From Streptomyces sp. NBC_00287 (GTDB taxonomy: Bacteria > Actinomycetota > Actinomycetes > Streptomycetales > Streptomycetaceae), in assembly GCF_036173105.1 (NCBI RefSeq), contig NZ_CP108053.1, positions 1,364,001 through 1,428,000 of the forward strand: DNA of 64,000 bases. The letters are read 5' to 3'. How positions within the stretch are numbered: the first letter of the stretch is position 1; each line of letters opens with the position of its first letter. A program made the translations under genes and the position numbers. This document shows positions 26,301 through 34,030 of this stretch, in pieces. A model generated the notes under the pieces. It worked only from the letters and a program-made list of their open reading frames with translations, was not told the origin of the DNA and made no database searches.

Positions 26301-28105
26301 GTCAGCAGCAGTTCGCGGAACTCGGGGTCGAGGTGGTCGCAGACGGCGTCGAGCGCCCGTGCGAACGCGGGCTGGGCGGCGTACAACTCCCGTCCCATGC
26401 CCAGGCGTTGGCTGCCCTGGCCGGAGAAGAGAACGGCGGTGCCGCCCTCGGTGACGGTGCCCCGGACGACGTCGGCCGAGGGGCGGCCCGCGGCGAGCGC
26501 GGCAAGCGCCTTGGCACCGCCGTCGCGGTCGGCGGCGAGGACTACGGCGCGGTGGGCGAACGCGGTACGGGTGGTGGCCAGGGCGTGACCGAGGTCCGCG
26601 GGGGTGTGGTCGGGGTGGGTGTCGAGGTGCTCGCGGAGCCTACGGGCCTGGGCACGCAGGGCGGTGGCGGTACGGGCGGACAGCGGCCAGCCCTGAAGGG
26701 CGGGCGCAGCGCCGACGGGACGCTCATCCCGTACAACAGCCCCCGCCCCCGCCACCTCCCCAAGAACCACATGGCAGTTGGTGCCCCCCATCCCGAAGGA
26801 GCTGACCCCCGCGAGGAGCCGTTCATCCGGCCGGGGCCACTCGCTCAGCCCGGTCTGGACGCGCAACCCCAGTTCGTCCAGGGGGATTTCGGGATGGGCC
26901 TGTGCGAAGTTGAGGCTGGTGGGCAGTTGGCGATGGCGTAGGGCGAGGACCGTCTTGAGCAGGCCCGCGATGCCCGCCGCGCCCTCCAGGTGCCCGATGT
27001 TGGTCTTGACGGAGCCGACGGCGACGGATCTGCCGGCGGCGCGGGCGGCTGCGCCCACGGCGGCGCCGAGTGCGGCGGCCTCGACCGGGTCGCCGCGCCG
27101 GGTTCCGGTGCCGTGCAGTTCGACGTACTGGATGTGGGTGGGGTCGATCCCGGCCCGCCGGTGGGCCTGGGTGAGGACGCGGCGCTGGCCCTCGGGGGTC
27201 GGGACGGTCAGGCCCTCGCCGCCGCCGTCGTTGCCGGTGGCGCTGCCCGCGATGACGCACAGGACGTGGTCGCCGTCGGCGAGGGCGCGGGAGAGGGGTT
27301 TGAGGACGACGAGTCCGGCGCCCTCGCCTCGTACATAGCCGTTGGCGCGCGCGTCGAAGGTGTAGCAGCGGCCGTCGGGGGAGAGGGCGCCGAACTTGGC
27401 GGCGCTGATGGTGCTTTCGGGGACCAGGTTGAGGTTGACGCCGCCCGCGAGGGCGATGTCGCTCTCGCCGCTGCGCAGGCTTTCGCAGGCGAGGTGGACG
27501 GCGACGAGGGAGGAGGACTGGCCGGTGTCGACGGTCATGCTCGGGCCGCTGAGCCGGAGTGAGTACGAGAGGCGGTTGGCGATGATGCTGCGGTGCAGCC
27601 CGGTGACGCTGTGCGCGCCGATGGCCGTGGCGCCCTGGCGCTGCAGCAGGGCGGCGTAGTCGTCCCAGATGGCGCCGACGAAGACACCGGTACTGCGGTC
27701 GCCGAGGGTGTCGGGGACGATCCCGGCGTCTTCCAGGCTCTCCCAGCCGAGTTCCAGCATCAGGCGTTGCTGGGGGTCCATGGCGGCGGCCTCGCGGGGC
27801 GAGATGCCGAAGAAGGCGGGGTCGAAGCGGTCGACGTGGTCGAGGTAGCCGCCCCGCCGGGTGTTGATCTTGCCTTTGGCCGTGATGTCGGGGTCGAAGT
27901 GGGCGTCGGCGTCCCAGCGTTCGGGCGGCGTGGTCGTGACCGCCTCGCGGCCTTCGCGCAGCAGTTCCCAGAACGTGGCCGGGTCGGGGGCGCCGGGGAG
28001 CCGGCAGGCGAGGCCGATCACGGCGATCTGCTCGGGGTGTGCCGCGAGTGCCGCCCGCGCGTCGGCGGCGTGCGTGCGTCCGACAGAGCTTCCCGTATTC
28101 GCCAC
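1..28105 (-). CDS. Giant modular type I polyketide synthase: loading module, extension modules 1-4 and start of module 5 (partial at left edge)
   Basis: Initiates polyketide assembly for a predicted polyether. One frame stays open from GTG 28105 to the window edge (at least 9,368 codons), so the protein continues past the window. The start is set by GGGAG (28111-28115) five bases upstream. Domain order: KSQ-AT-ACP; KS-AT-DH-KR-ACP; KS-AT-DH-ER-KR-ACP; KS-AT-DH-KR-ACP; KS-AT-DH-ER-KR-ACP; KS-AT... Each extension KS has TACSS, each DH has HxxxGxxxxP, and each ACP has a DSL serine. AT signatures alternate: loading HAFH, module 1 YASH, module 2 HAFH, module 3 YASH, module 4 HAFH (malonyl versus methylmalonyl). 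The inferred product is an acetate-primed diene with an isoprenoid-like skeleton. Carrying the loading module plus more than five modules on one polypeptide is large even for the family. Modules 3+4 repeat modules 1+2. The four complete modules show no missing active-site residue that I could see. Confidence 0.97.
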   Translation of the reverse strand, partial: MANTGSSVGRTHAADARAALAAHPEQIAVIGLACRLPGAPDPATFWELLREGREAVTTTPPERWDADAHFDPDITAKGKINTRRGGYLDHVDRFDPAFFGISPREAAAMDPQQRLMLELGWESLEDAGIVPDTLGDRSTGVFVGAIWDDYAALLQRQGATAIGAHSVTGLHRSIIANRLSYSLRLSGPSMTVDTGQSSSLVAVHLACESLRSGESDIALAGGVNLNLVPESTISAAKFGALSPDGRCYTFDARANGYVRGEGAGLVVLKPLSRALADGDHVLCVIAGSATGNDGGGEGLTVPTPEGQRRVLTQAHRRAGIDPTHIQYVELHGTGTRRGDPVEAAALGAAVGAAARAAGRSVAVGSVKTNIGHLEGAAGIAGLLKTVLALRHRQLPTSLNFAQAHPEIPLDELGLRVQTGLSEWPRPDERLLAGVSSFGMGGTNCHVVLGEVAGAGAVVRDERPVGAAPALQGWPLSARTATALRAQARRLREHLDTHPDHTPADLGHALATTRTAFAHRAVVLAADRDGGAKALAALAAGRPSADVVRGTVTEGGTAVLFSGQGSQRLGMGRELYAAQPAFARALDAVCDHLDPEFRELLLTAEPTAANAARLDRTAWAQPALFAVEVALYRLAESLGVVADQLLGHSVGELAAAHVAGVLSLADACALVTARGRLMQAQPEGGAMVALEAGEAEVNAELDAIDGHITIAAVNSPGACVVSGDADTVTAYAATWAERGRKTHALRVSHAFHSAHMGGMLEEFRAVAQGLTFHPPAIPVVSNLTGWPASSEELCDPDYWVRHVRRAVRFADGVDWLLDQGVTTFLELGPDGALVAMARECLAARPEDGRPADVGFLTALRRDRAEAQTLLAAVAGLHVRGAAPASPAFADGPGARRVPLPTYAFQRKRYWLAGAETPTVLEEGTAETQPDMEAGDGLAATDVGDGRAATDAGDGPAATDGREGPAAGWRDRLTGLAGTAEQTRAVLDQVREDIAMVLGHPADELEGIDVTWSFKDLGFDSLSSVELRDRLAAATGLRLPAGLLFDHPTPAVLADHLRAELLGDTPGPRTTRAAATHTGEPIAIVGMACRYPGGIASPEDLWRVVRDGLDVIAPFPTDRGWDLDALYHADPAHHGTSYVREGGFLHDAAAFDAEFFGISPREALAMDPQQRLLLETSWEAIERAGIAPGSLRSSLTGVFAGAMSQDYGDRLHEAAEPAEGFTLTGNATSVVSGRLSYTFGLEGPAVTVDTACSSSLVALHLAVQSLRNGECDLALAGGVTVMPTPGMFVEFSRQRGLSADGRCKAFAAGADGTSWAEGVGVLVVERLSDAVRSGHQVLAVVRGSAINQDGASNGLSAPNGPSQQRVIRAALAGAGLTAADVDAMEAHGTGTTLGDPIEADALLATYGQGRAADRPLWLGSVKSNIGHTQAAAGVAGVIKMVMAMREGVLPRTLHVDEPTPHVDWASGDVRLLTEVREWAAVQDRPRRAAVSSFGISGTNAHVVLEEAPAGAELGPVVVGGPGGLSGSPVVPWLVSGRSAGALAGQAGRLAGVVGDPVDVGWELVSGRTALEHRAVVWGRETGELTAGLEALAAGAVAGHVVSGSAVASGAPVFVFPGQGSQWLGMGRGLLESSPVFAARIAECEAALGSFVDWSLTEVLRGDDDAWMRRVDVVQPVLWAVMVSLAAVWESFGVTPAAVIGHSQGEIAAAAVVGALSLEDAARVVALRSAAIRDELAGRGGMLSLATGAEQASGWVEPYGDRVSIAVYNGPDATVVAGDPEALDEIAALAESVGVRARRVPVDYASHSAQVEDIREQLLDALAPVAPRASRVPLISTVTGAVLDTATMGASYWYEGLRQPVRFTEAVQEALAQGHTRLVEVSAHPVLTMGVQAIAEAVENRVTVVGTLRRDEDENARFIASAAELWVHGTDIDWAAVYAGRAVQRVDLPAYAFQRERYWLESGTGTADVSGAGLAAADHPLLGAAVSLAAGAGAVLTGRLSLRTHPWLADHAVAGTVLFPGTGFVELAIRAGDEVGCGHLTELTLQAPLILPEQGAVQTQVVIGGPEADGQRSVSVYSRPENSPPDQEWTLHAEGTLGTDGPHAPSIDLAVWPPVGAEPVDIADRYDRLHASGYHYGPVFQGLRAVWRRGDEVFAEVVLEEGQRAEASRFGVHPALLDGALHAVLPVDGGETRLPFVWSGVSLAAVGASAVRVRLAPVGGDAVSVLVADVEGAPVAFVESLVLRPVDVRELSAPASAVRDSLFRLEWTPVASPATQGESGWALFGDADPFGLGLPFLGSLDEPPSVVVLPVDGGGSGSAEAVHRTVLNTWETARAWLADERFAGSRLVVVTRGAVGTGTEGPTDLAASAVWGLVRSAEAENPGRFGLLDLDPTGGDNLAVERVLASVSAGEWQVALRGDHVLAPRLARSAASDEAISFGDGAVLVTGGTGTLGALVARHLVVEHGVRRLVLTSRRGAEAPGAVELVAELADVGAHAEVVACDVGDREALATLLAEHPVTGVVHLAGVLDDAVVTGLTPGHFDRVLRPKVDAAVNLHELTRELDLSAFVLFSSVVGVLGGPGQANYAAANTFLDALAQRRRAEGLPAISLAWGLWADASGMTGHMDQTAVARMARAGIVGIPADQGLALLDSALATDEPLLVTARLSTSAVRAQAAVPPPLRGLVRGTARRTASGLQGGDAAGSLARRLAGLSREEQLHELLGVVRSSVALVLGHAADRVVDTDRTFKELGFDSLLAVELRNRLGEALGLRLPATLVFDFPTPVAVAGLLVDEVVGSSSAEVVARPVAAAAAVGVVDDPVAIVAAACRFPGGVGSPEELWRLVVEGRDAVGPFPADRGWDLEGLFDPDPGAFGKSYANEGGFLYEAAEFDAGLFGVSPREAVAMDPQQRLLLETSWEVFERAGIAVDSVRGSRTGVFAGVMYHDYASRLHNVPEEVEGYLGTGSWASVLSGRLAYTFGLEGPAVSVDTACSSSLVALHMAVQALRNGECDMALAGGVTVMPTPGTFLEFSRQRGLAADGRCKPFAAAADGTGWGEGAGVLLLERLSDARRNGHRVLAVVRGSAVNQDGASNGLTAPNGPSQQRVIRAALASAGLSAADVDAVEAHGTGTTLGDPIEAQALLATYGRGRDAEQPLWLGSIKSNIGHTQAAAGVAGVIKMVMAMQAGVLPPTLHVDAPTPHVDWTRGAVELLTEGIDWPETGRPRRAGVSAFGIGGTNAHVVLEQAPEVEAAGLSVPVGGLVPWVLSAGSAEALVAQAGRLSGVAGALDPVDVGWSLATGRAGLGHRAVVWGTDAEELAAGLLGVVSPGGVVDGRLAVLFTGQGSQRARMGAGLAAEFPVFAQVLGEVCDGFEGLLPGSLMEALSSEALDRTVFTQAGLFAVEVALYRLAESWGVRPEFVMGHSVGELVAAYVAGVFSLEDACRLVAARGGLMQALPEGGAMLAVQAGLAEVEEVVASVDVAAVNGPTSVVVSGPQAEVEAVRERLTAAGVKCRRLAVSHAFHSKLMEPMLADFARVAAEISYGEPRIPVVSNVSGRVAGEEIRTADYWVRHVREAVRFADGLASLADAGVTKFLEMGPDATLTAMGAECAEGLFVSAMRRGHDEVETFTQAVSRLWASGVDVDWAALFDGRNPNRVDLPTYAFQRDHYWLTDGVTPTDPAGLGLGEAGHPLLGAAVPLAAGDGVLLTGRLSTRTHPWLTDHAVAGTVLLPGTAFVELAVRAGDEVGCGSVRELMLQAPLVIPEQGGVQVQVVVGSAGEDGQRSLAVYSRPEELDAPWVQHAEGILNDAPAAHPADLTVWPPVGAEPVDVSGFYADAGAAGYGYGPAFQGLRALWRRGDEVFAEVELAEERHAEAGAFGVHPALLDSALHALLASEPGAGLRLPFVWEGVSLLASGTTAARVRIAPVGGDSFSVELADVTGAPIAVAESLMLRPVAADQLAAATATGPDSLYRLDWTAAPVADAASMDVTPYDGIGAVRAALDAGDAAPEVALVEVSGAGSELVDVSARTTAEVLALVQGWLGDERLAGSRLVVVTRGAVATDGGDVADLATAPVWGLVRSAQSEHPGRIVLVDADPSVDAGDDAAVRAALACDEPQVAVRGGRVLVPRLVRAAGSGESLTVPAEAETDAWRLDTSGTGTLDGLALVPAPEASALLEPGQVRIAVRAAGVNFRDVLMSLGMYPGRPVLGSEAAGVVLEVGEGVTDFAPGDRVMGLVLESFGPVAVADARVVVPIPEGWSYEQAASVPVVFLTAYYGLVDLGRLRAGETVLVHAGAGGVGMAAVQLARHLGARVLATASPAKWDTLRGLGLDDASIASSRDLTFRETFADAGVDVVLNSLAGEFVDASLDLLSSGGRFLEMGKTDIRDAGQVAAEYVAFDMLDAGPVRIGEMLRALMGLFEAGALEPLPVRAWDVRRAREAFRFMSQARHTGKVALTMPVPLDPDGTVLITGGTGTLGSLLARHLVTGHGVRHLLLTSRQGLEAPGAAELVAELGELGAAVEVAACDAADRDQFAALLEGQRLTGVVHAAGVLADGLITSLTPDQLEAVWRPKVEAAVNLHELTRDADLAFFALYSSVSGVLGGAGQANYAAANAFLDALAHRRRAEGLVATSLAWGLWEQASSMTGELGRADRQRLSRMGLAPLPSAEGLALLDRAVATAEAALVPARLDLAGLRAAETIPAVLNGLVRTSPTRRAVGTTAETREVGSLAQRFGGLNRAERERRLVELVRGHVAAVLGHASEQSVDAERSFKEQGFDSLTAVELRNRLNTATGLRLPTALVFDHPTPARVAGYLHAELWGTDKETTAPATTAATAAATDEPIAIVGMACRYPGGVTSPEDLWRLVTEGTDAVGDFPADRGWDLDGLYHPDPAHPGTSYTRQGGFLHDAAEFDPHLFGISPREALAMDPQQRLLLETTWEALERAGIAAASLKGSNSGVFVGAGYPSYLVDLERTPDVVEGFSLTGNAASVVSGRLSYTFGLEGPAVTVDTACSSSLVALHLAVQSLRNGECDLALAGGVTVMPSPGLFLEFSRQRGLSADGRCKPFAAAADGTGWSEGAGVLVVERLSDALAKGHRVLAVVRGSAINQDGASNGLTAPNGPSQQRVIRAALANAGVAAAEVDAVEAHGTGTTLGDPIEADALLATYGQGRAADWPLWLGSVKSNIGHTQAAAGVAGVIKMVMALRAGVLPRTLHVDEPTPHVDWAAGQVALLTAPVDLRPEGRPGRAGVSAFGISGTNAHVILEEAPAEGAELGPVVVSGPGGLSGSPVVPWLVSGRSAGALAGQAGRLAGVTDDPVDVGWSLWASRSALEHRAVVWGRETAELTAGLEALASGGVIGNALSGAVGSGAGVVFVFPGQGAQWLGMGQGLLESSPVFAARIAECEAALGPWVDWSLTEVLRGEGDAWMRRVDVVQPVLWAVMVSLAAVWESLGIEPAAVIGHSQGEIAAAAVVGALSLEDAARVVALRSAAIRDELAGRGGMLSLATGAELASAWVEPYGDRVSIAVYNGPDATVVAGDPQALDEIAGVAEAEGVRARRVPVDYASHSAQVEDIRERLLDVLAPVAPRASRVPLISTVTGGVLDTATMDASYWYEGLRQPVRFTEAVQEALAQGHTRLVEVSAHPVLTMGVQAIAEAAENRVTVVGTLRRDEDENARFIASAAELWVHGTDINWSAVYSGRPVTRVDLPTYAFQRERFWLQASSATGDPADLGLGPADHPLLGAAVSLAADGGLALTGRLSLRTHPWLADHAVAGTVLFPGTGFVELAIRAGDEVGCGHLAELTLQAPLVLPEHGAVQLQVVLTAPDATGSRAVTIHARPDDTGIEAPWTTHAVGTVSPEAAQVPAGELAVWPPQGAEAVDVSDFYPAAVASGYHYGPVFQGLRAVWRRGDEVFAEVVLEEGQRAEASRFGVHPALLDGALHAVLPVGGGETRLPFVWSGVSLSAVGASAVRVRLAPVGGDAVSVLVADVEGAPVAFVESLVLRPVDVRELSAPASAVRDSLFRLEWTPVTAPPTHGELGWALLGAEDRFALGGTLHEGLNALAGDGVPALVLCTPPAPQGDGLASTTSAVTGAVLAMLQEWLADERFAGSRLVVVTRGAVGTGTEGPTDLAASAVWGLVRSAEAENPGRFGLLDLDEDADGLPLALTALGAGEWQIVIRGGEVLAPRLARSTASGSEASTGFGDGAVLVTGGTGTLGALVARHLVVEHGVRRLVLTSRRGGEAPGAVELVAELAAEGAHAEVVACDVADREALSAVLAEHPVTGVVHLAGILDDGVVTTLSSDRLEAVLRPKVDAAVHLHELTRELDLSAFVLFSSAAGVFGTVGQANYAAANTFLDALAQRRRAEGLPAISLAWGLWAGASGMTGAMTEADRARVARLAMTPLTTAEGLALLDTAMTHDDAHLVPVAFDRAALRTQAGTGALPPLLRTLVPAPVRRVAHADRAESGGSTLARRLLSLPATERGPVALDVVRTHVATVLGHAGTALIGADRTFKELGFDSLLAVELRNRLGEALGLRLPATLVFDFPTPVAVAGLLVDEVEGSSSAEVVARPVTAAVVDDPVVIVAAACRYPGGVGSPEELWRLVVEGRDAVGPFPADRGWDLEGLFDPDPGAFGKSYANEGGFLYEAAEFDAGLFGVSPREAVAMDPQQRLLLETSWEVFERAGIAVDSVRGSRTGVFAGVMYHDYASRLPSIPEDIEGYIGTGTSGSVVSGRLAYTFGLEGPAVSVDTACSSSLVALHLAAQSLRQGECDLALAGGVTVMPTPGTFIDFSRQRGLAANGRCKPFAAAADGTGWGEGAGVLLLERLSDARRNGHQALAVVRASAVNQDGASNGLTAPNGPSQQRVIRQALASAGLSAAEVDAVEAHGTGTTLGDPIEAQALLATYGQGRESDRPLWLGSIKSNIGHTQAAAGVAGVIKMVMAMRAGVLPRTLHVDEPTPHVDWSAGHVSLLTEEQAWESPNGVRRAGVSSFGASGTNAHVILEGVPEEEAVGPSVPVGGLVPWVLSAGSAEALVAQAGRLSEVAGSFEPVDVGWSLATGRAGLGHRAVVWGRGAEELRAGLASVESSGVADGRLAVLFTGQGSQRARMGAGLAAEFPVFAQVLGEVCDGFEGLLPGSLMEALSSEALDRTVFTQAGLFAVEVALYRLAESWGVRPDFVMGHSVGELVAAYVAGVFSLEDACRLVAARGALMQALPEGGAMLAVQASAAEVDEVVGAGVDIAAVNGPTSVVLSGLEADVEAARERLTAAGVKCRRLAVSHAFHSKLMEPMLADFAQVAASVAYAEPRIPVVSNVSGRVADEEIRTADYWVRHVREALRFADGMASLADAGVTKFLELGPDATLTAMGAECAEGLFVSTTRRGHDEVETFTTAISRLWTSGVDIDWPALFTGRNPRRVDLPTYAFQRERYWLESGTGTADVSGAGLATTDHPLLGAAVSLAADGGAVLTGRLSLRTHPWLADHAVAGRVLFPGTGFVELAIRAGDEVGCGHLTELALQAPLVLPEQGGVQVQVVVGSAGEDGQRSLAVYFRPEELDAPWVQHAEGILNDAPAAHPADLTVWPPVGAEPVDVSGFYAEAEAAGYGYGPAFQGLRALWRRGDEVFAEVELAEERHAQAGAFGVHPALLDSALHAVLASEAGTGLRLPFVWEGVSLLASGATAARVRITSGTDGTLSLLLADGTGELIAVADSLTLRPVTTEQLASSLSAERDSLYRLIWENAPQAADLDGVADWAVIGPDGSLTDLTRLLAGESSVPSLVLFAPPAGGDPEGTTAEVLALVQGWLADERLAGSRLVVATRGAVATDGGDIADLATAPVWGLVRSAQSEYPERFVLLDLDPTKDENDDAVVRAALAGGEPQMAVRDGRLLVPRLVRAAGSGEGLTVPAEADAWRLDTSGTGTLDGLALVPAPEASALLEPGQVRIAVRAAGVNFRDVLIGLGMYPGEAWIGSEIAGVVVETAEDVTEFAPGDRVLGLVPRSFGPIAVADARVVVPMPQGWSFEQAASVPVVFLTAYYALVDLGSVQRGDTVLVHAGAGGVGMAAIQLARHLGATVLATASPGKWDTLRGLGLDDASIASSRDLTFRETFADAVVDVVLNSLAGEFVDASLDLLSSGGRFLEMGKTDIRDAGQVAAEYVAFDMLDAGPVRIGEMLRALMGLFEAGALEPLPVRAWDVRKAREAFRFMSQARHTGKVVLTMPAVLAPEGTVLITGGTGTLGSLLARHLVTGHGVRHLLLTSRQGLEAPGAAELVAELGELGAVVEVVACDAADRDQLAALLDGRRLTGVVHAAGVLADGLVTTLTPDQLTTVWRPKAQAAINLHELTRDSDLALFALYSSASGIFGGPGQANYAAANAFLDALAHRRRAEGLVATSLAWGLWEQASSMTGELGRADRQRLSRMGLAPLPSAEGLALLDRAVATAEAALVPARLDLAGLRAAETIPAVLNGLVRAAPTRRTARAASTDALTERLVGLSRPERERRLVELVRGQVAAVLGHVSEESVDAERSFKEQGFDSLTAVELRNRLNTATGLRLPTALVFDHPTPTALAGYLHTELWGTEKETTAPATTAAAATDEPIAIVGMACRFPGGVASPEDLWRLVAEGVDTIGAFPADRGWDLDGVYHPDPAHPGTTYTRQGGFLYDAAEFDPELFGISPREALAMDPQQRLLLETTWEAFERAGLPPTSLRGSRTGVFAGVVATDYAARLDEVPGDVEGYLGIGNTSSVASGRLAYTFGLEGPAVTVDTACSSALVALHLAAQSLRQGECDLALAGGVAVMPSPYMFVEFSRQRGLAADGRCKAFSAGADGTAWSEGVGVLVVERLSDARRNGHRVLAVVSGSAINQDGASNGLTAPNGPSQQRVIRAALAKAGVAAADVDALEAHGTGTALGDPIEAQALLATYGRDRDAEQPLWLGSVKSNIGHTQAAAGVAGVIKMVMAMRAGVLPKTLHADEPTPHVDWTAGGVRLLTEVREWPTDGRPRRAAVSSFGISGTNAHVILEQAPEPAEPYALPGTQPGEPADAEPGQPADPYVPPGTEPGQLADPYVPPGTEPGQPADPYVPPGTEPGQPADPYVPPGTEPGQPAHPYTPPVTEPAAPTPWAFSGRTDGALRAQAERLATFTAERPGLPAAGIALSLAATRAALDHRAVVLADDSAGFARGLAAVAAGSGGPEVVTGVAASAGPVAVLFTGQGSQRVGMGRELYGVYPAFARALDAVCEALDAHLERPLREVMFAEPGSEDAALLDRTAWAQPALFAVEVALYRLVEQWGVRPDHVAGHSVGELVAAHVAGVLSLADAAALVTARGRLMQALPADGAMLSVQAGEDEVRETLTGHEGAVSLAAVNGPASVVIAGDRETV
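827..1036 (-). repeat. 42-bp tandem repeat encoding a 14-residue Pro-rich repeat in the KS5-AT5 linker
   Basis: Units begin at 827, 869, 911, 953 and 995, a strict 42-bp period; the first four are nearly identical and the last is more diverged. Degenerate flanks extend to about 785 and 1076. In the reading frame the unit is [18 protein letters not shown]. The period is a multiple of three, so copy-number change would keep the synthase in frame. Confidence 0.95.
2405..8386 (-). other. PKS module 4 (KS-AT[malonyl]-DH-ER-KR-ACP)
   Basis: Functional twin of module 2: malonyl unit and full reduction. KS Cys is residue 6746; HAFH begins at residue 7274; DH His is 7476, within [10 protein letters not shown]; the ER (about 4390-3500) has VNFRDVL and [11 protein letters not shown]; the KR spans about 3470-2910; ACP serine is residue 8526. 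The KS N-terminal half is nucleotide-identical to module 2 over 333 bp (8019-8351 versus 19299-19631). Confidence 0.92.
8450..13606 (-). other. PKS module 3 (KS-AT[methylmalonyl]-DH-KR-ACP)
   Basis: Functional twin of module 1: methyl-branched unit and a second trisubstituted alkene. KS Cys is residue 5006; the AT has GHSQGE and YASH (from residue 5557); DH His is 5764; the KR (about 9508-8965) has [11 protein letters not shown] and NYAAAN; ACP serine is residue 6514. Its AT is almost the same at nucleotide level as that of module 1, with an offset of about 11.27 kb. Confidence 0.92.
13680..19666 (-). other. PKS module 2 (KS-AT[malonyl]-DH-ER-KR-ACP)
   Basis: Adds a malonyl unit and fully reduces the previous carbonyl, giving the -CH2-CH2- spacer between the two alkenes. 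KS Cys is residue 2986; the AT has GHSVGE and HAFH (from residue 3514); DH His is 3716; the ER (about 15665-14770) shows VNFRDVL and the nucleotide loop [11 protein letters not shown]; the KR (about 14750-14190) has ITGGTGTLG and NYAAAN; ACP serine is residue 4772. In the KR the usual LDD reads LAD, so the transient alcohol geometry is uncertain; it does not matter after full reduction. Confidence 0.92.
19740..24874 (-). other. PKS module 1 (KS-AT[methylmalonyl]-DH-KR-ACP)
   Basis: Adds a methyl-branched unit and leaves a trisubstituted alkene, CH3-CH=C(CH3)-. KS active-site Cys is residue 1250 (24356-24358). The AT has GHSQGE and YASH (residues 1801-1804), both methylmalonyl-type. The DH has His2008 within [10 protein letters not shown] and a downstream DGALH. 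The KR (about 20803-20262) has the TGGTGTLG cofactor loop, an LDD motif and an NYAAAN catalytic segment, so it is a B-type reductase. ACP serine is residue 2750. There is no ER, so the double bond should survive for later epoxidation. Confidence 0.92.
24880..28105 (-). other. PKS loading module (KSQ-AT-ACP)
   Basis: Supplies the acetyl starter by decarboxylating malonyl-ACP. The ketosynthase (about residues 25-447) has Gln196 (codon 27518-27520) in place of the active-site cysteine, in the context DTGQSSS. This is the KSQ signature of loading modules that decarboxylate rather than condense. The acyltransferase (about 557-846) carries GHSVGE and HAFH (residues 748-751), the malonyl-selective pattern. 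The ACP has its phosphopantetheine serine at residue 1019 (codon 25049-25051). The linker between AT and ACP (about 25180-25330) is rich in Ala, Asp and Gly. Confidence 0.94.
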
Positions 28106-28444
28106 CAGGTCTCCCTTTTGACGCTCGGCTCCCGATGAAGCGGAGCCGAGTACCGGTTCGGACCGGGGTCGGGGTGATGTGTCCGGGGAATTCCGCGACT
28201 TCTCCCCCGCGCTGCGTCAAACGGCGGTCCGTGGTCCGGCGTTCTCGTCACCCCGCGCTCCGGGCCAAGATGACGTCAACAGTAGGAACGCCGACGGGAT
28301 GGCCCAACCCCTGACCTCCGTACCGGCGCCGCTTACAGGGGCGAGGGGAATAGGGGGTGGGGGCGGGTAGGGGTACCGCCGCTCGCGGCGGGGCTGTGAC
28401 ACTGCTCCGGTCAGTGTGCTGCCGAGCGGTGAGGGACGAGGACC
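28106..28444. promoter_or_regulatory. Divergent promoter region between the PKS and the epoxide hydrolase genes
   Basis: 339 bp without a convincing gene. It contains AACCCCTGA (28306-28314), an opposed TTACAGGGG (28333-28341) and a G-rich stretch with TAGGGGG (28351-28357) and TAGGGGT (28368-28374). The same CCCCT core occurs before the epoxidase/activator and thioesterase genes, so I infer a shared operator. There is also a perfect TGACGTCA palindrome (28271-28278) of unknown meaning. No -35/-10 pair stands out. Confidence 0.5.
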
Positions 28445-28882
28445 GTGCCCGACGAAGCGACGCTGAAGGCCCTGGCCGTGGCGCACTGCGAGCGCATCAA
28501 CGCCGGTGATGTGGAAGGGCTGTTGGCGCTGTACTCGCCCGCCGTTCGCTTCGAGGATCCGGTGGGTGCCGGTCCGCGCGTCGGGCATGGCGCGCTGCGT
28601 TCGCATATCGCGGGCGCGGTGGCGGCGGCGGTCCATGACGCGTACGGGGAGCCCGTGGCGGCGCCCGACGGGCGGCATGCCGCCGTTCCTGTCACCTCCA
28701 CGATGAATTTCCTTCCGAACGGGCCGTTGATGGTGCGTTACGGAATGCTGGACACTCCGGAAGAACCACAGAACGCGCGCATGGAGTTCACCTGCATGTT
28801 GGTCGTCGAAGTCGGCCCGGGCGGGTTGATCGAGGAGATGCGCGCTTACTGGGGCCGGTCGGACGTTCGTTTTCTGGACTGA
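28445..28882 (+). CDS. SnoaL-like epoxide hydrolase/cyclase of polyether biosynthesis (copy 1)
   Basis: Predicted to catalyse epoxide opening and ether-ring closure, as MonBI/MonBII and Lsd19 do. 145 residues with an NTF2/ketosteroid-isomerase fold pattern: an N-terminal helix with NAGDVEGLLALY, then RFEDPVG. GTG start preceded by GAGGGACGAGG. Asp38 aligns by spacing with the catalytic Asp of Lsd19A; the partner acid position is Asp65 where the second copy and Lsd19A have Glu. It is divergent from the synthase and followed after 48 bp by a homologue. It could instead act as a non-catalytic partner. The assignment rests on fold pattern plus context with the epoxidase. Confidence 0.82.
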   Translation: MPDEATLKALAVAHCERINAGDVEGLLALYSPAVRFEDPVGAGPRVGHGALRSHIAGAVAAAVHDAYGEPVAAPDGRHAAVPVTSTMNFLPNGPLMVRYGMLDTPEEPQNARMEFTCMLVVEVGPGGLIEEMRAYWGRSDVRFLD

Positions 28883-28930
28883 TTCCAAGGAATTCGAGTC
28901 GGACCCGAGCATTTCAGGAGGGTGTGCGCG

Positions 28931-29347
28931 GTGGTGGACGAGGAGAAGCGCAAAGCGGTGGTTCTTGAGTATTGCCGGCTGCTGAACGCCGGAGATCTGG
29001 ACGGTGTCCTCGCCCTCTTCTCTCCCGATGTGCGGTTCCAGGACCCGGTGGGCACTGAGGCGTTGGTGGGGCGGGCGGCAGTGCGCCGGCATCTGGGGGC
29101 GGCCGTCGCCGCGGGCATCCAGGAGACCCCGGGCACCCTCACGGCGGCTCTGGACGGGGCGAGCGTGACGCTGGAGGTCTCGGGGACGATGGCCGTGCCG
29201 GGCGCCGACGACGGCAGCCGGGTGGCCTTTCGGCTGGTCAGCCTGATGCGGGTGGATGGGGCGGGGTTGATCTCCGACGTCCGCGTGATCGCGGGCCGGT
29301 CCGACTTGGCGCCGGTCAGCGCAGCAGCGCCCACTCCTGCGCGGTGA
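28931..29347 (+). CDS. SnoaL-like epoxide hydrolase/cyclase of polyether biosynthesis (copy 2)
   Basis: Second NTF2-fold cyclase, 138 residues, paralogous to the preceding gene (NAGDLDGVLALF, RFQDPVG). I chose GTG 28931 because AGGAGG (28916-28921) abuts the GTG at 28922 but sits nine bases before 28931. With that start Asp38 and Glu65 fall on the same numbers as the Asp/Glu pair known in Lsd19A. Two cyclases fit two ring closures on the predicted diepoxide. The 3' end overlaps the convergent epoxidase gene by 32 bp. Confidence 0.84.
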   Translation: MVDEEKRKAVVLEYCRLLNAGDLDGVLALFSPDVRFQDPVGTEALVGRAAVRRHLGAAVAAGIQETPGTLTAALDGASVTLEVSGTMAVPGADDGSRVAFRLVSLMRVDGAGLISDVRVIAGRSDLAPVSAAAPTPAR

Positions 29348-30713
29348 GCGGCGGCTCGGTGAGCGCCGGCTGCGCAGGACCCGACCGCAGCGCGCCCAGC
29401 ACCGCGGGTGACTGAAGGCTGGAGACGGGGGCCGCGAGCGTGGTCACGCCCGCCGACGCCGCGCTGACCACCGGGTCGGACAGCCCGACCGTACCGACGC
29501 GTTCGGAGAAGTCCTGGCGGCTGTGCAGCTCCTCGGAGAGCCGCGGGTCCTTCGCCTCGACCCGGCAGCCGGGGTAGAAGACGTCCTGCGAGGCCGCGAG
29601 GATCCAGGGGTCGTCGATGGCCGCGGCGATCCCGCGCATCGCGGTGCCCGCCAGGTCGGGCTTGCCCCGGTGGCGGCGGAGGGTGCGGTCGAGTACGGCG
29701 ACCGCACGGGCGGCGGAGCTCATGCCGTGGCCGTAGACGGGGTTGAAGGCGGCGAAGGCGTCGCCGAGCACCACCAGGTTGTCCGGCCAGCGGTCCAGGC
29801 GGTCGTAGTGGATGCGCCGGTTGGCGGTGCTGCGGGAGCCTCGGACCGGGCCGAGCGGCTCGGCGGTGGCGAGCACCTCGCCCACCAGGGGGTGGCGCAG
29901 CCCTTCGGCGAAGGCGGTGAACCCGGCCTCGTCGGTGGCGGGTTCGGCGCCCCGGGTGCCGGAGAGAGTGACGATCCACCGGCCTTCCTCGATGGGCAGG
30001 ATCAGCCCGCTGCGGCCCGGGACTCCGGCCCGGAAATCGGCGTACACACTGACCATGGGGAACCGGGCGGCGGCCCGTTCGGGGGCGCGGTAGATCCGGG
30101 TGGAGTAGGTGATCCCGGAGTCGACGACGTCCTCCTCCGGCTCGGGGATGCCCAGCGGGGCGACCCACTGGCGGAGCCGGGAGCCGCGTCCACTGGCGTC
30201 CACGACGATCTCGGCGTCCAGTTCGGTCACTTCGCCGCCGTCGAGGTCGCGGACGGCGATGCCGTCGAGGTGCCCACCACTGCCCCGCAGTTGATGGACC
30301 TCGGTCCGGGCGAGCACCGTGATGCCCTGGTCGGCGAGGACCTGGTCCCGGACGATCCAGTCCAGCAGCGGCCGGCCGACCGCGATGAGGAACTGCGTCT
30401 CGGGGAAGCGTCGTTGCCAGCCGTACGGGGACATGTTGACCAGGTCGGACTGGACCCCGATGCGACGGGCGCCCGCGGCGCGCAGGCGTTCGACGGTGCC
30501 CGGCAGCAGCGACTCCACGATCCGCGCGCCGCCCGACCACAGCAGATGGGCATGGCGGGCCTGGGGGACGCCCTTGCGCGGCTCGGGGCCGCCCGGGAGG
30601 TCGTCACGATCGATGACGGTGACCCGGTCGAGGTGTCTGCGCAGGGCCCGTGCCGTGAGCATGCCGGCGAGTCCGCCGCCGATCACGGCACCGTGGCTGG
30701 GCTTCGTCGACAC
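29316..30713 (-). CDS. FAD-dependent epoxidase (MonCI/Lsd18 type)
   Basis: Predicted to epoxidise the trisubstituted alkenes of the polyene before cyclisation. 465 residues. The N-terminal Rossmann FAD site is Gly12-x-Gly14-x-x-Gly17 (GGGLAG); the middle has VDASGRGSR; the second flavin motif reads GDAFAAFNPVYGHGM. Order and length fit group A flavin monooxygenases of polyether clusters. The GTG start at 30713 is chosen because GGAAGGGA lies seven bases upstream; an in-frame ATG 23 codons earlier lacks a ribosome site. It is transcribed toward the epoxide hydrolases and away from the LAL activator. Confidence 0.9.
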   Translation of the reverse strand: MSTKPSHGAVIGGGLAGMLTARALRRHLDRVTVIDRDDLPGGPEPRKGVPQARHAHLLWSGGARIVESLLPGTVERLRAAGARRIGVQSDLVNMSPYGWQRRFPETQFLIAVGRPLLDWIVRDQVLADQGITVLARTEVHQLRGSGGHLDGIAVRDLDGGEVTELDAEIVVDASGRGSRLRQWVAPLGIPEPEEDVVDSGITYSTRIYRAPERAAARFPMVSVYADFRAGVPGRSGLILPIEEGRWIVTLSGTRGAEPATDEAGFTAFAEGLRHPLVGEVLATAEPLGPVRGSRSTANRRIHYDRLDRWPDNLVVLGDAFAAFNPVYGHGMSSAARAVAVLDRTLRRHRGKPDLAGTAMRGIAAAIDDPWILAASQDVFYPGCRVEAKDPRLSEELHSRQDFSERVGTVGLSDPVVSAASAGVTTLAAPVSSLQSPAVLGALRSGPAQPALTEPPLTAQEWALLR

Positions 30714-30780
30714 TGGAGGTTCCCTTCCGCCGGCACCCGGACCAGGCCTCGAAATGTAGGGATCCAACACCCGGCCGACC

Positions 30781-30845
30781 AACCCCTAATCAACGGTGGA
30801 CCGGCATGCCGGGGCGTCAACCCCTAAGCCGGACAACAGGGGTAG
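30781..30845. promoter_or_regulatory. AACCCCTAA direct repeats and opposed AGGGGTA: candidate cluster operator
   Basis: Two exact AACCCCTAA copies (30781-30789 and 30819-30827) lie 38 bp apart, with an opposed CAGGGGTAGG (30836-30845) just after. They sit in the 513-bp divergent region between the epoxidase (start 30713) and the LAL activator (start 31227), about 70-130 bp upstream of the epoxidase start. The core recurs in the other cluster promoters. Binding by the LAL protein is inference. Confidence 0.5.
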
Positions 30846-30948
30846 GCACTCCGCTCGGCAATATCCGGAATATGTCATGCCGGTATAGCGGGAGGTCGGA
30901 GGGGGGCGCCTTGGGAAAGTCACAGGGAGCGCTGTGGGAAGCCGTAAG

Positions 30949-30966
30949 TCGGCAAAGATTCGGCAA
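30949..30966 (+). promoter_or_regulatory. SARP-like heptamer direct repeat upstream of the LAL gene
   Basis: TCGGCAA occurs twice (30949-30955 and 30960-30966) with an 11-bp period, the spacing typical of Streptomyces antibiotic regulatory protein sites that overlap a -35 region. It is followed by TTGATCT-like sequence. The rest of the 30714-31226 intergenic stretch shows no gene. Confidence 0.4.
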
Positions 30967-31226
30967 GAATTGTGCCCTTGATCTGTCGTAAGCTGTCGGC
31001 TCGGATCCGCCGTAACCGTCGACGTGTACGCGAGCACCCGCCGCTCCGGTTTCGACCGAGGCTCCACACGCGAGGACTACCTTCAGCCCATCGGAGAGCC
31101 ACGACACGCCCCCTCTGACAGGAGGCGCCGGTCGTCACAGGGCGGCCGAAAACAAAGGCAAACGGCAATGCACTGGGAAAACGCCGATCTGTTCCATGAC
31201 ATCGCGTTCAAGGGAGACCGACGCGA

Positions 31227-34022
31227 GTGGCACTGATACAGCGGGAAGCACAGCTCGACCGGCTGCGCACGGCATTCCACAACTGCGGCGACCAGCACGG
31301 CGGGCAGGTCTGTCTGATCACCGGCGGGGTCGGCAGCGGCAAGACCGCGCTGCTGGAGGCCTTCGCCGACTATGTGACCCAGCGCTCGGCCCATCTGCTG
31401 CGCGCCGTCGGCTCACGGGCCGAGCGCAATCTCCAGTTCGCCGTCATGGACCAGCTCATCGACAGCTCCGGACTCGGGCGGGCGTCGATACGCCAGGTCG
31501 CCTCCGCCGTACGACATCTCGCCCGCACCGCGCCGCCCACGCCGCCCGGCGACGACCTCGCGGGGCTGACCACCCCGGAACCGGAGGGTCCCCCCTACCC
31601 GGGGCCCGCCACCGCCGAACAGCCGCTGCCGTCCACCGTGCACGGCAGACTCGCCGCCCTGCTCGATCTGGCCCGGCCCGCGCCCCTGGTGATCGCCATC
31701 GACGATGTGCACCATGCCGACCAGGCGTCCCTGCAGTGTCTGCTGTACGCGGTGCGCAGGCTGCGGCACAAGCGGATGATGGTGGTGCTCACCGAGTCCC
31801 CGGCGCTGCGCGCCCCGCATCCGCATTTCCGGGCCGAGCTGATGAGCCAGCCGTGCTTCTCCCGGATCGACCTCGCCCCGCTCACCGACGAGGCACTGGG
31901 CATGCTCGCGGAGACCCACCCGGTCCCCTCGGCACGTGCCCGTATCGCCCGCCGGGCGCCCGCGCTGACCGGCGGGAGCCCGCTGCTGATGCGCGCCCTG
32001 CTCGAGGACCCGACGGCAACCGGCACCGCGCCCGGAGGCGGCAGCGACGCACCGCTGGCCCAAGCCGTGCTCTGCTCGCTCTACCGGCACGAGCCCGAGG
32101 TGCGGGCCACCGCGCAGACCCTCGCCGTGCTGGGCCGTCCGACCCCGATGCCGGTGCTGGCCCGGCTACTCGCCCTGACCCCGGACCTGACCGCCCAGGC
32201 GCTCCAACTGCTGGGCCAGTCCGGGCTGGTGGACGGCGACCGGATCAGGCGTCCGCTGGTCGCCGCCGTCCTCGCGGACCTGCCCGCCGAGGAGCGGCGC
32301 CGGCTGCACCGGAGGGTGGCCGCGGTGCTGCACGAGTTCGGCGCCGAGCCGGAGGTGATCGCCCGTCATCTCATCGGCGCCGACTGGGCCGAGCCGGACT
32401 GGGCGCAGCCCGCGCTGCATCGGGCCGCCGCCCAGGCGCTGGACTCCGGCCGCCCCGACCTCGCCTGCGCCTGCTTACGGCTGACGCAGCGTCAGGCTCC
32501 GGGCGGCCAGGGGTGGACCTCGTCCGACAGCATGCTGCTGCGCTCCCGTTGGCAGCTCAACCCGCTGTCCGCCACCACGGACCTCGGGGCGCTTGCCGCG
32601 GCCGAGGGGCCCGACGGTTACCCGCCGGCCGCGCTCACGGGCGTACCCGCGCTGCTGTGGCAGGAACGCAGTGACACGGCCTGCGCGATCGTCACGGCCG
32701 TCGCCCGGCGGCCCGACCTCGACCCCAAGACCCGCGCCCGGCTCGCCGCGGCCCGCCTGCTGATCTCGCTCTGCCGCCCGGACCACTACCCACAGGCCCG
32801 CACCGAGGCCCGGAGCAGCACGGACTCCGGTACGGCCACCTCCGTCACCGGCCGCCATCTGGACGCGCTCGCACTGCTCGCCGACACCCTCGCCCCCGAG
32901 CGGGGTGGGCGGGACGCGGCGGCGGACGCCGAGTCGATGATCCAGCGCTATCTCGCCGACGACGGCGCGCTCGGCCTGCTGGCGGCCCTGCTGCTGGTGA
33001 TGGTGTACGCGGGACGGCCGGGTCCGGTCCGCGAGTGGACGCGGCTGCTGCTGGCCCGGCCCTCGGTGGGGTACGCGCCGAGCTGGAAGGCGGTCCTGCA
33101 CGCGATCCGGGCCGAGGCGGCGCTCCGGCTCGGCTGTCCGCAGGAGGCCGAGGAGCAGGGGCGGGCCGCGCTGACGGTGATCACGCCGCAGGCGTGGGGG
33201 GTCGCGGTGGCGGCTCCGCTCGGCACCCTGGTGGCCGCGGCCACCGAGGCGGGCCGGTTCGAGGACGCCGACCGCTGGCTCGCCCGGCCGGTCCCCGCGG
33301 AGTCCTTCCGTACGCCGCTCGGACTGCACTATCTGGCCGCGCGCGCCCGCTATCAACTCGCCATCGGCTGCCGCCGGGCCGCCGCCGACGATCTGCGCTG
33401 GGTCCGCCGGGAGATGGCGGCCTGGCGGATGGACTCCGCGGCCCTGGTGCCGTGGCGCCTGGACCTCGCCCGGGTGCACATCGCCCTCGGGCAGCAGCGG
33501 GAGGCCGTACGGCTGCTGGAGGAGCAGCTCGATCCCGCCCGGCCCGTGGACGAACGCACCCGGGGCTCAGCGCTGCGGCTGCTCGCCGGTCTTGTGCCGC
33601 CCGAGCAGGGCCGTCAGTTGCTGGTTCGGGCGGTGAAGCTGCTGGAGAACAGCGGGGACCGGCGCGAACTGGCCCGCGCGCTGTCCGACCGGGCACGGTC
33701 GCTGCGTCAACCCACCGGTCCGGCCCCGGTGGTGGCTCGCCGCGCCCATTCCCGGGCGCCTGCGGAGGAGTCGCTCTGCCCGGAGCGACCGCGGCGGCAG
33801 CGCCCGGAACGCGCCGAGCAGCTCGGTGCCTTGAGCGAGGCCGAGAGCAGGGTCGCCGCGCTCGCCGCGCAGGGGCACACCAACCGGCAGATCTCCAGCA
33901 AGCTGTTCATCACGGTGAGCACCGTGGAGCAGCATCTGACCCGGATCTACCGGAAGTTGGATGTGAAACAGCGCACCGATCTCGCCACCCGGCTGGCCGC
34001 CGTGGGCGCGCTCGGCAAGTAG
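31227..34022 (+). CDS. LAL-family (large ATP-binding LuxR) transcriptional activator
   Basis: Likely pathway-specific activator of the polyether cluster. 931 residues, the usual LAL size. The N-terminal AAA-type ATPase has a Walker A loop, GGVGSGKT, near residues 33-40; the central part is a helical TPR-like region; the C-terminus (about residues 865-925) is a LuxR helix-turn-helix beginning LSEAESRVAALAAQG with ISTVEQHL-type recognition residues (VSTVEQHL). GTG start with AGGGAG ten bases upstream. It ends eight bases from the convergent type II thioesterase. A SARP-like repeat and the CCCCT motifs lie upstream, so it may be both regulated and autoregulated. Confidence 0.9.
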   Translation: MALIQREAQLDRLRTAFHNCGDQHGGQVCLITGGVGSGKTALLEAFADYVTQRSAHLLRAVGSRAERNLQFAVMDQLIDSSGLGRASIRQVASAVRHLARTAPPTPPGDDLAGLTTPEPEGPPYPGPATAEQPLPSTVHGRLAALLDLARPAPLVIAIDDVHHADQASLQCLLYAVRRLRHKRMMVVLTESPALRAPHPHFRAELMSQPCFSRIDLAPLTDEALGMLAETHPVPSARARIARRAPALTGGSPLLMRALLEDPTATGTAPGGGSDAPLAQAVLCSLYRHEPEVRATAQTLAVLGRPTPMPVLARLLALTPDLTAQALQLLGQSGLVDGDRIRRPLVAAVLADLPAEERRRLHRRVAAVLHEFGAEPEVIARHLIGADWAEPDWAQPALHRAAAQALDSGRPDLACACLRLTQRQAPGGQGWTSSDSMLLRSRWQLNPLSATTDLGALAAAEGPDGYPPAALTGVPALLWQERSDTACAIVTAVARRPDLDPKTRARLAAARLLISLCRPDHYPQARTEARSSTDSGTATSVTGRHLDALALLADTLAPERGGRDAAADAESMIQRYLADDGALGLLAALLLVMVYAGRPGPVREWTRLLLARPSVGYAPSWKAVLHAIRAEAALRLGCPQEAEEQGRAALTVITPQAWGVAVAAPLGTLVAAATEAGRFEDADRWLARPVPAESFRTPLGLHYLAARARYQLAIGCRRAAADDLRWVRREMAAWRMDSAALVPWRLDLARVHIALGQQREAVRLLEEQLDPARPVDERTRGSALRLLAGLVPPEQGRQLLVRAVKLLENSGDRRELARALSDRARSLRQPTGPAPVVARRAHSRAPAEESLCPERPRRQRPERAEQLGALSEAESRVAALAAQGHTNRQISSKLFITVSTVEQHLTRIYRKLDVKQRTDLATRLAAVGALGK

Positions 34023-34030
34023 GGCCCCCT

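Noticed and set aside
34022..34030. A terminator between the convergent LAL and thioesterase genes
   Set aside because: Only eight bases separate the stops, and I see no hairpin there or just inside either gene.
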